Source: Oscillibacter sp. UBA6647
GTDB taxonomy: Bacteria > Bacillota > Clostridia > Oscillospirales > Oscillospiraceae
Direction of reading: 5' to 3'
Assembly: GCA_002455655.1 (NCBI GenBank)
Contig: DKLF01000011.1
Coordinates: 9,770-27,112 of the forward strand
Length of the DNA: 17,343 nt
Part shown: positions 1 through 5,595 of the stretch, piece after piece
Position numbering within the stretch: position 1 is the first letter of the stretch
How the letters are laid out: every line of letters starts with the position of its first letter
Position numbers and translations under genes: made by a program
The notes under the pieces: generated by a model
Database searches by the model: none
What the model was told of the DNA's origin: nothing
What the model saw: only the letters and a program-made list of their open reading frames with translations

Positions 1-2
1 GC

Positions 3-362
3 GTGGAGGCCAGAGGAGAGCTGCTGTATTCCTTCGGCGTGGAAAAGAAAAAGATTGCCCTTCCTACCATGTGTCAGGTGCTCAGCGAGAACCCCGCCAA
101 GCTGTATGGCCTGTATCCCCGCAAGGGCGCTATCCGGGTGGGGAGCGACGCGGACATCGTGGTGTACGACCCCGGCGCAAGCCATGTCATCCGGGGGGAG
201 GACAGCGTGAGTGCGGCGGGATATTCTCCCTACGATGGGGTTGTCACCTCCGGCGGCATCGCGCAGGTCTATCTGCGGGGCAGGCTGATGGCGGAGCTTG
301 GCAGAATTCTGGTGGCGGAGCCTCACGGAAAATACATGGCCCGGGGAAAGAACTCCCTTTAA
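3..362 (+). CDS. Dihydropyrimidinase / D-hydantoinase family amidohydrolase, C-terminal part (5' truncated by window edge)
   Basis: This is the last 119 or so residues of a cyclic amidohydrolase; the reading frame is open to the left edge, so the true start lies outside. Family members hydrolyse the cyclic amide ring of dihydropyrimidines or hydantoins in the cytoplasm. The visible part has the family's closing signature: a helix with ENPAKLYGLYPRKG, then GSDADIVVYDP (the beta-sandwich segment of the amidohydrolase fold), then a segment ending in the V-x-L-R-G-R turn. The catalytic metal ligands would lie upstream and cannot be checked. The next gene on the same strand is a nucleoside/nucleobase deaminase, so the pair may belong to a purine or pyrimidine breakdown cluster. 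Family assignment is firm; dihydropyrimidinase versus hydantoinase or another paralogue cannot be settled from this fragment. Confidence 0.85.
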   Translation: MEARGELLYSFGVEKKKIALPTMCQVLSENPAKLYGLYPRKGAIRVGSDADIVVYDPGASHVIRGEDSVSAAGYSPYDGVVTSGGIAQVYLRGRLMAELGRILVAEPHGKYMARGKNSL

Positions 363-428
363 AAGATTTGAGCTTTTCGCCTGTGGGCGGGTGACTGTCA
401 AGCAGGATTTAGACGAAACTAAAAATCG

Positions 429-466
429 GGTCGGCTCCGGATGCGTGTTCGTATGCGGAGCCGACC
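429..466. other. Strong 11-bp inverted repeat between the hydantoinase and deaminase genes
   Basis: The arms GGTCGGCTCCG (429-439) and CGGAGCCGACC (456-466) are perfectly complementary, and four further pairs (441-444 with 451-454, one of them a G-T wobble) can form inside after a G/G mismatch. There is no T-run on the + side (GCAAAATAAG follows), so it is not a typical terminator of the + transcript. On the minus strand it is followed by CGATTTTT, which looks more like a terminator, but no minus-strand gene reads into it. It may be an mRNA-processing or stabilising hairpin within the operon, or a weak bidirectional terminator. The rest of the 183-base gap shows no gene. Confidence 0.5.
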
Positions 467-545
467 GCAAAATAAGCCGGGGGAAATCAGGCGCACGGAA
501 GCTGCCCCAACCCATCGGCAAACCAACATTCAGGAGGCGAACAGC

Positions 546-1010
546 GTGAACGACAATGTTTTTATGAAGCAGGCAATCGAGCTTTCCCGGCTGGCGGTGG
601 AACACGGAAACGAGCCGTTTGGCGCGGTGCTGGTCAAAAACGGAGAAGTTGTGTATACGAACGAAAACCAGATTTACACGATGCACGACCCGTCCTTCCA
701 CGGAGAAGCCGGACTGATCCGGCGGTTTTGCGCGGAAACCGGGATTACGGACTTGACGGAATATACCATGTATTCAAGCTGCGAGCCTTGCTTTATGTGC
801 AGCGGCGCCATGGTATGGGTGAAGCTTGGACGGCTGGTCTACGGGGCGAGCAACGATGACCTTGAGCGTATTTTGGGCAACGACGGCTGTGAATGCAGCC
901 GGATGGTCTTTGAAAACTCGTTTCACAGTCCCAAGGTTACCTCCGGCGTTTTGCGGGAGGAGAGCCTTGCGGTGCTGGAAAGCTATTTTAAAAGCCACGC
1001 AAAAGGATAA
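546..1010 (+). CDS. Nucleoside/nucleobase deaminase (cytidine deaminase superfamily, zinc-dependent)
   Basis: The product is a 154-residue cytoplasmic deaminase that would remove an amino group from a nucleobase or nucleoside. The chosen start is GTG at 546, because AGGAGG lies at 532-537, 8 bases upstream; an in-frame ATG at 441 lacks such a site and would add a low-complexity tail from inside an intergenic hairpin. The zinc site is visible as HGEAG (usual form HAE, with His as ligand and Glu as proton shuttle) and PCFMC (PCxxC, two Cys ligands). Length is normal for TadA/guanine-deaminase-like proteins. It follows a hydantoinase-family gene, which suggests nucleobase catabolism rather than tRNA editing. 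A strong terminator follows at 1057. Substrate is not determinable from sequence; guanine deaminase-like or cytosine deaminase-like are the main options. Confidence 0.85.
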   Translation: MNDNVFMKQAIELSRLAVEHGNEPFGAVLVKNGEVVYTNENQIYTMHDPSFHGEAGLIRRFCAETGITDLTEYTMYSSCEPCFMCSGAMVWVKLGRLVYGASNDDLERILGNDGCECSRMVFENSFHSPKVTSGVLREESLAVLESYFKSHAKG

Positions 1011-1056
1011 GCGGGGTTTTGCATTTGTGGGAACTTTACAGCTCTATTAAAAAGAA

Positions 1057-1096
1057 GCGGTCGTCCGGTATCATACCGGACGACCGCCTTTTTGTT
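1057..1096. terminator. Bidirectional rho-independent terminator between the deaminase gene and serA
   Basis: A 14-bp perfect stem (1057-1070 with 1074-1087) closes a tiny loop and is followed by CTTTTTG on +. The left flank carries AAAAAG, giving CTTTTT on the minus strand. It sits between convergent genes, so it can serve both. Confidence 0.92.
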
Positions 1097-1143
1097 TCAA
1101 GCTTGATAAACGCATATCCGCAAAGCGGAAAGTGGCGTTCTGT

Positions 1144-2049
1144 TTACTTGAAATTTTCGATGATGTCCACCAGCTCCGCGCCGATGCGCTTCTGGGCTTC
1201 CTTGGTACCCGCGCCGATGTGGGGCGCGCAGGAAACAGCCGGATGGGACGCAAGCTCCCAATTGGGATTCTTTTCGTCCATCCACACGTCAAGGCCCGCC
1301 GCCTTCACCTTGCCGGAGTTCAGCGCGTCCAGCAGAGCGGCCTCGTCGATGTTGGACCCACGGGAGGTGTTGATAATCACCATGCCGTCCTTCATCTTGG
1401 CAATGCTCTCAGCATCCACCAGAGGCTTGTCACCGGCGGGGGCGCTGAGGGCAATCACGTCGGACTGGGAAATCAGCTCTTCCATGGAGACAAAGTGCAT
1501 GGTTTCGCCCTCGCAGCCCTCGGGCTTGTTGCGGTGGACGGAGGACAGCACGTTCATGCCCAGCGCCTGGGCCTTTTCGCCGATCAGGCGGCCGATGCGG
1601 CCGTAGCCCACCACGCCCATGGTCTTGCCCTGAAGCTCAAAGCCCTTGGAATAGGCCTTTTTCTCCCACTTCTGCTCCCGCATGGTGTGGCCCGCCACGG
1701 AAAGGCTGCGGGCGCAGGCGAACAGCAGCGCGATGGCAAGTTCTGCCACGGCGTTGGAGGAAGCGCGAGGGGTGTTCATCACCTTGATGCCCGCCGCTTC
1801 GGCGTATTTCACGGCGATGTTGTCCACGCCCACACCGGCGCGGATAATCAGCTTGAGCTGGCTGCCCTTGGCAGCGTCGATCTGAGGCTCCTTAATCTTG
1901 GTGGCGCTGCGGATCACCACAATGTCAAACTCCCGCAGGGCCGTGCCCAACTGATCGGGCTCATAAAACTGCTCCACAACCTCAAAGCCGTCGCCGCGCA
2001 GCTGCGCAATGGCGCCTGCGTCCATGCCGTCGGTTACTAAGACTCTCAT
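1144..2049 (-). CDS. serA: D-3-phosphoglycerate dehydrogenase (short type, no ACT domain)
   Basis: The product oxidises 3-phosphoglycerate to 3-phosphohydroxypyruvate with NAD+, the first committed step of serine synthesis. It is 301 residues, with the D-2-hydroxyacid dehydrogenase layout. The N-terminal catalytic lobe contains RAGVGVDNI (about 70-78). The Rossmann NAD site is GYGRIG (148-153). Catalytic residues are Arg230 (INTSRG), Glu259 (DEKNP) and His277 (APHIG). The C-terminal ASB and ACT domains of long SerA proteins are absent, so feedback inhibition by serine through ACT is not expected. The ATG at 2049 has AAGGGGAC about 9 bases upstream. It lies 103 bases downstream of serC on the same strand with no clear terminator between (only a weak GC-rich repeat near 2083-2099), so the two are probably cotranscribed. 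The serC neighbour makes SerA more likely than another hydroxyacid dehydrogenase. Confidence 0.93.
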   Translation of the reverse strand: MRVLVTDGMDAGAIAQLRGDGFEVVEQFYEPDQLGTALREFDIVVIRSATKIKEPQIDAAKGSQLKLIIRAGVGVDNIAVKYAEAAGIKVMNTPRASSNAVAELAIALLFACARSLSVAGHTMREQKWEKKAYSKGFELQGKTMGVVGYGRIGRLIGEKAQALGMNVLSSVHRNKPEGCEGETMHFVSMEELISQSDVIALSAPAGDKPLVDAESIAKMKDGMVIINTSRGSNIDEAALLDALNSGKVKAAGLDVWMDEKNPNWELASHPAVSCAPHIGAGTKEAQKRIGAELVDIIENFK

Positions 2050-2152
2050 ATTTTCACAGTCCCCTTTTCATCAATTTTCCGGCGCACCCCAGGGGCGCCA
2101 TTTCGTCGGAAAAGCACATATCCATTGGGGGATGGATACCCGGCTGTTTGAA

Positions 2153-3241
2153 TCAGGCGTTCTCCTGCTCGTACTTCTTCAGGAAGTCCACCAGTGCCTC
2201 GACGCCCTCCTTGGGCATGGCGTTGTAGATGGAGGCCCGCAGACCGCCAACGGACTTGTGGCCCTTCAGGTTGTCAAAGCCCGCGGCCTTGCTGGCAGCC
2301 ACCACGGCGGCGTCCTGCTCCTTGCTGGGGGAGACGAAGGGCACGTTCATAAGAGAGCGGTCTTCCTTCTCCACGGGGGCGGTGAACAGCTTGCTCTGGT
2401 CCAGATAATCGTACAGCACCTTGGCCTTCTCCTGATTGCGCTGCTCCATGGCCTCCAGCCCGCCGTTTTTCAGCAGGTAGTTGAAGACCTTTCCGCAGCA
2501 GTAAATGGCCCAGCAGTTGGGGGTGTTGTACAGAGAGTCGTTGTCGGCGTGAATCTTATAATTGAGGTAGGTGGGAACCTTGGAATCCAGATCGTCGCGG
2601 ATCAAATCCTCGCGGATGATGACCACGGCCATGCCCGCGGGGCCCACGTTTTTCTGCACGCCGGCCCAGATCATTCCGTAATCGGCCACATTGCAGGGGC
2701 GGGAGAGGAACATGGAGGACTGGTCGGACACCAGAACCTTGCCCTTGGTGTTGGGCAGCTTGTTATAGGTTAGGCCGTTGATGGTTTCGTTTTCGCAGAT
2801 ATAAACATAGTCCGCATTGTCGGGAATGTCCAGATCGGAGCAGTCCGGCACATAGGAGAAGTTCTTGTCGGCGGAGGAGGCAACCACCTTCACCTCGCCG
2901 AATTTCTTGGCCTCGGAAATCGCCTTCTTGGACCAGGCGCCGGTTTCCACATAGCAGCCCACGCCGCCCTTGAGCAGGTTCATGGCCACCATGGCAAACT
3001 GCAGCGTGCCGCCGCCCTGCACAAACAGAATCTTATAGTTGTCGGGAATGCCCATCAGCTTCTTCAGGTCATCCTTGGCAGCGGCCAGAATCTCTTCAAA
3101 AACCTTGGACCGGTGGCTCATCTCCATGACGCACATGCCGCTGCCGCGGTAGTTCATCATTTCGGCGGCGATCTCCTCCAGAACCGCTTCCGGCATCATA
3201 GCGGGGCCGGCGGAAAAATTGTAGGTACGTCCGTACTTCAT
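2153..3241 (-). CDS. serC: Phosphoserine aminotransferase
   Basis: The product converts 3-phosphohydroxypyruvate and glutamate to O-phosphoserine and 2-oxoglutarate, using PLP; this is the second step of serine synthesis. From the ATG at 3241 it is 362 residues, the usual SerC length. It starts with the typical YNFSAGPAMMP, has the phosphate/PLP-binding QGGGTLQFAM (about 75-84), the STH-like MSHRS segment (41-45), and the PLP lysine in GVQKNVGPAG (Lys197). Two adjacent ATG codons (3244 and 3241) follow GGAGG at 3250-3254; the second gives 8-base spacing and is preferred. A longer frame from 3265 is possible, but its added residues overlap the ribosome-binding site. It heads a serC-serA operon. 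A promoter is visible 80-110 bases upstream. No phosphoserine phosphatase gene (serB) is in the window. Confidence 0.96.
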   Translation of the reverse strand: MKYGRTYNFSAGPAMMPEAVLEEIAAEMMNYRGSGMCVMEMSHRSKVFEEILAAAKDDLKKLMGIPDNYKILFVQGGGTLQFAMVAMNLLKGGVGCYVETGAWSKKAISEAKKFGEVKVVASSADKNFSYVPDCSDLDIPDNADYVYICENETINGLTYNKLPNTKGKVLVSDQSSMFLSRPCNVADYGMIWAGVQKNVGPAGMAVVIIREDLIRDDLDSKVPTYLNYKIHADNDSLYNTPNCWAIYCCGKVFNYLLKNGGLEAMEQRNQEKAKVLYDYLDQSKLFTAPVEKEDRSLMNVPFVSPSKEQDAAVVAASKAAGFDNLKGHKSVGGLRASIYNAMPKEGVEALVDFLKKYEQENA

Positions 3242-3323
3242 CATCTGATCCTCCATATTATTCATATTATCGCGTTTTCAAATCCAGATATGCCATTTTG
3301 AATCTGACATATATCTGACACAC

Positions 3324-3352
3324 AGTATACGATGTTTCAGAGGAATATTCAA
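3324..3352 (-). promoter_or_regulatory. Sigma-A type promoter of serC-serA with adjacent direct repeats
   Basis: On the minus strand, -35 TTGAAT (3352-3347), a 17-base spacer and -10 TATACT (3329-3324) fit the vegetative consensus well. Transcription would start near 3317, giving a leader of about 75 bases. Two copies of ATCTGACA on + (3302-3309 and 3313-3320), offset by 11 bases, about one helical turn, lie across the start site and could be an operator. Confidence 0.7.
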
Positions 3353-3583
3353 CCGTAAAGGGGGAGATTGCGGAAGCTAAAAAACCAAGGTGTTTTTATG
3401 AAAAAAGCCCAAAAACGATTACGTAATCTATATATTTGCCCATATTGGCCACAGGCGGGAAGGAAGACCGTCTGATGCCGCTATCTCGCGCGCATATTTC
3501 TCCGAAATTTATAGAATAACAGCTTTCACGATATTTTTGCACAGGGCTTTTTCCCATTCGGCAGATTTTTGATGCAAGCGGCC
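3353..3583. other. Intergenic stretch between the divergent serC and clc promoters
   Basis: The gene-free span between serC and the chloride transporter gene is about 417 bases, and this is its middle. It is AT-richer than the flanks. A 12-bp perfect palindrome GATTACGTAATC lies at 3417-3428. The only short reading frame (3398-3475, 25 codons) has a poor context and is not called. No other gene, terminator or riboswitch was recognised. Confidence 0.5.
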
Positions 3584-3613
3584 TTGTTAAGATATCTTAA
3601 CATGTGCTATACT
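3584..3613 (+). promoter_or_regulatory. Promoter of the chloride transporter gene with 18-bp palindromic operator
   Basis: The -35 TTGTTA (3584-3589) and -10 TATACT (3608-3613) are separated by 18 bases. An 18-bp perfect palindrome, TGTTAAGATATCTTAACA (3585-3602), covers the -35 and most of the spacer. A repressor bound there would block RNA polymerase. Its size and AAGATATCTT core resemble operators of winged-helix regulators such as the MarR family; the true regulator is unknown. Transcription would start near 3620, about 39 bases before the ATG. Confidence 0.7.
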
Positions 3614-3658
3614 GTAAATAGCTATTTTTTAATAGAATCGAAGCAGGGGATTTTGACA

Positions 3659-5227
3659 ATGAGTGAACAGAGAACAAAATTTTATCGGTTTTTATCCGAC
3701 TTCAACCGCCTGAAATGGGGCATCGCGGTCAAGGCGCTGCTCACCGGCGCGGTGGCGGGGCTGATTACGGTGCTGTACCGTCTTTTGATCGAGCACGGGA
3801 CCGCCTTTGCCGTGGCGTGCTACGCCTATTTTCGAGAGCACCCTGCATTTTTGATTCCGTGGGTGCTGGGGGCCGTGATAGCAGGGCTTGCAGTTGCCTG
3901 GCTTGTAAAGCTGGAGCCGTCCGCCGCCGGAAGCGGAATCCCGCAGGTGGAGGGGGCGGTGCTGCTGGGCATGGAGCTGAAGTGGCGCTCTGTTCTGGCT
4001 GTGCGGTTTGTGGCTGGGGGACTGTGCGGCCTCTTCGGCCTTTCTCTCGGGCGGGAAGGGCCCTCTATCCAGATCGGCGCGGCGGGCGCCAAGGCGGTGT
4101 CTGGCCTTTTGGGCAGGAGCAAGGTGGAGGAGAATTATCTCATCACCGGCGGCGCCGCCGCCGGACTTGCCGCCGCGTTCAACGCGCCGCTGTCCGGCGT
4201 GATTTTCGCGCTGGAGGAGGTACACCGCAATTTTTCCCCTACTATTATGCTCACGGCAACCGCCGCGTCGCTGGTTGCGGACTTTGTGTCAAAATACTTT
4301 TTCGGGCTGAAACCGGAGCTGCATTTCACCCAGATTCCCCAGATGCCAATTCACATGTATTTCTGGATGCTTCCGCTGGGGGCGCTGACGGGGGTTGTGG
4401 GAGGACTTCTCAACCGGGCGCTGCTGGCCGCAGGCCCGCTGTACGGAAAGCTGCTGCCCGCGCGGTGGAGGCCCGCTGCGGTGATGCTGCTGTCCATTCC
4501 CTGCGGGCTGTTTCTGCCGCTGACGCTGGGCGGCGGGCGTGACTTGATTGAGTTTGCCCAAACCGCCACCGGCGGCATATCGCTGCTGCTTGTCTTGCTG
4601 GCGGTAAAGTTTTTATTTACCTGTGCCAGCTTTGGAAGCGGTGTCCCCGGCGGTATTTTTATGCCCATCCTGGCGGTGGGGACCCTGACGGGAAGCGTGT
4701 TCGGCATCGCCTGCGTGGAGCTGGGGCTGTTTCCCGCGCAATACATCCCGGATTTCGCCGTGTGTGCCATGACGGCGGCGATGGCTGCGGCGGTGAAGGC
4801 TCCTATCACCGCCATTTTGCTTACGGTGGAGATGACCGGCACCTTGGTACATATGCTGCCGGTGGCCGCCTGTGCGTTTGCCGCGCTGCTGGTTTCCGAC
4901 CTCATGAAGGTGGAGCCGATTTACGAGGCGCTGTTAAACCGGTCTGTGGCAAAGGAGCGCAAAGCCGAGACCGCTGCGGCCCCGGAGGGAAAGAATCTGA
5001 TGGAGATCCCTGTGGAGCTGGGCTGCTGCGCGGCGGGGCGGCGGATTGACGAGATCGGCTGGCCTGTGGGCACGCTGATTGTCAGTCTCCTCAGGGGCAA
5101 CCGGGACATGATCCCACGGGGCGAAACCACGCTGCTTCCTGGAGACTACCTTGTGGTACTCTATCCCCAGGGACAGGAGAAAGAGGTCCGCGCCGCTGTT
5201 ACCGACCTTTGCCACGAGAAATTTTGA
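3659..5227 (+). CDS. ClC-family chloride channel/antiporter with C-terminal TrkA_C domain
   Basis: The product is a 522-residue integral membrane protein moving chloride (probably in exchange for protons) across the cytoplasmic membrane. The three ClC signatures are visible: GSGIP (91-95), GREGP (131-135, gating Glu133) and GSGVPGGIFMP (326-336). A second glutamate, Glu187 in FALEEV, matches the internal proton-transfer glutamate of E. coli ClC, so an antiporter is more likely than a channel. GSGIP rather than a GMGIP-like form and GREGP rather than GREGT argue against a fluoride exporter. Residues from about 455 to 522 form a soluble TrkA_C (RCK_C) domain ending in LLPGDYLVVLYP, which usually binds a ligand to gate transport. 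The ATG at 3659 follows AGGGGA with 8-base spacing; the upstream in-frame ATG at 3569 lies before the promoter. It is flanked by its own promoter and terminator, so it is probably a single-gene unit. Confidence 0.93.
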   Translation: MSEQRTKFYRFLSDFNRLKWGIAVKALLTGAVAGLITVLYRLLIEHGTAFAVACYAYFREHPAFLIPWVLGAVIAGLAVAWLVKLEPSAAGSGIPQVEGAVLLGMELKWRSVLAVRFVAGGLCGLFGLSLGREGPSIQIGAAGAKAVSGLLGRSKVEENYLITGGAAAGLAAAFNAPLSGVIFALEEVHRNFSPTIMLTATAASLVADFVSKYFFGLKPELHFTQIPQMPIHMYFWMLPLGALTGVVGGLLNRALLAAGPLYGKLLPARWRPAAVMLLSIPCGLFLPLTLGGGRDLIEFAQTATGGISLLLVLLAVKFLFTCASFGSGVPGGIFMPILAVGTLTGSVFGIACVELGLFPAQYIPDFAVCAMTAAMAAAVKAPITAILLTVEMTGTLVHMLPVAACAFAALLVSDLMKVEPIYEALLNRSVAKERKAETAAAPEGKNLMEIPVELGCCAAGRRIDEIGWPVGTLIVSLLRGNRDMIPRGETTLLPGDYLVVLYPQGQEKEVRAAVTDLCHEKF

Positions 5228-5267
5228 AAAACGGGACCCGGTCGAGACGTGTGGCCCTGACCGTGAG

Positions 5268-5308
5268 AAAACGCCCTTCGTACAATTTGTACGAAGGGCG
5301 TTTGTTTT
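5268..5308. terminator. Bidirectional terminator between the clc gene and the DUF6774 gene
   Basis: A long, nearly loopless stem (5269-5285 with 5287-5303, 17 pairs, the innermost forming the real loop) carries AAAA on the left and TTTGTTTT on the right. It lies between convergent genes and fits termination in both directions. Confidence 0.88.
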
Positions 5309-5319
5309 GCCGACGGGGA

Positions 5320-5496
5320 TCAGGAACTGCCGCACAGCGCCCGCTGGGCCGCAATGGTGCCCAAGGTATCCCCAAGCTGGGTCAGCACTGCGGCGCAGAA
5401 GGCCAGCTCGTCATCGTTCAGGGACCCGGCCATGCACACCGCAAGAGAGTTGATTGCCGTGGTCAGGGGTAGAGGGTCACAGCAGTTTTGATTCAT
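5320..5496 (-). CDS. Small DUF6774-like protein, 58 residues
   Basis: This short frame encodes a 58-residue cytoplasmic-looking protein with no signal peptide or membrane segment. The central part, SLNDDELAFCAAVLTQLGDTL followed by GTIAAQR, matches my recollection of the DUF6774 family of tiny Clostridia proteins, in which a D-E-L motif precedes an A-x-L-TQLGDTLATI helix. It has five cysteines, including a CC pair at residues 5-6. The ATG at 5496 is preceded on the minus strand by AGGGTGAT with short spacing. It lies about 100 bases downstream of the glycosyltransferase fusion gene and ends just before the shared terminator. Function is unknown. The family call rests on memory of the motif, not a search. 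Confidence 0.7.
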   Translation of the reverse strand: MNQNCCDPLPLTTAINSLAVCMAGSLNDDELAFCAAVLTQLGDTLGTIAAQRALCGSS

Positions 5497-5520
5497 AACA
5501 TCACCCTGATGCAGGGTATG

Positions 5521-5575
5521 AAAAGAACGCGGCTTCCAGCACCGGAAACGCCTTTTTCAGGCCGGGAACCGCGCC
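5521..5575 (-). terminator. Possible weak terminator after the glycosyltransferase-CsaB gene
   Basis: On the minus strand the arms CGCGGTTCC and GGAAGCCGCG pair with one bulge across a 21-base insert and are followed by TTCTTTTC. The geometry is poor compared with the other terminators in the window, so it may only partly stop transcription before the downstream small gene. Confidence 0.3.
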
Positions 5576-5595
5576 TTTTGCGGATTGTCCGCCGC

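Noticed and set aside
441..545. Longer start for the deaminase gene at ATG 441
   Set aside because: The added 35 residues are translated from a hairpin region without similarity to deaminases, and GTG 546 has an ideal AGGAGG.
1132..2040. 302-codon open frame on + opposite serA
   Set aside because: Antisense shadow of serA, with no recognisable domain and repetitive His/Gly/Leu composition.
3398..3475. 25-codon small frame between serC and clc
   Set aside because: It has a weak ribosome-binding site, no promoter of its own that I can see, and no sequence features suggesting a protein.
3584..3602. Rex (NADH-sensing) site at the clc promoter
   Set aside because: The ends resemble TTGTTAA...TTAACAA, but the centre is six rather than four bases, so the half-site spacing is wrong.
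3569..3658. Upstream ATG for the chloride transporter
   Set aside because: It precedes the promoter -35 and would lie outside the predicted transcript; the ATG at 3659 has a spaced AGGGGA.
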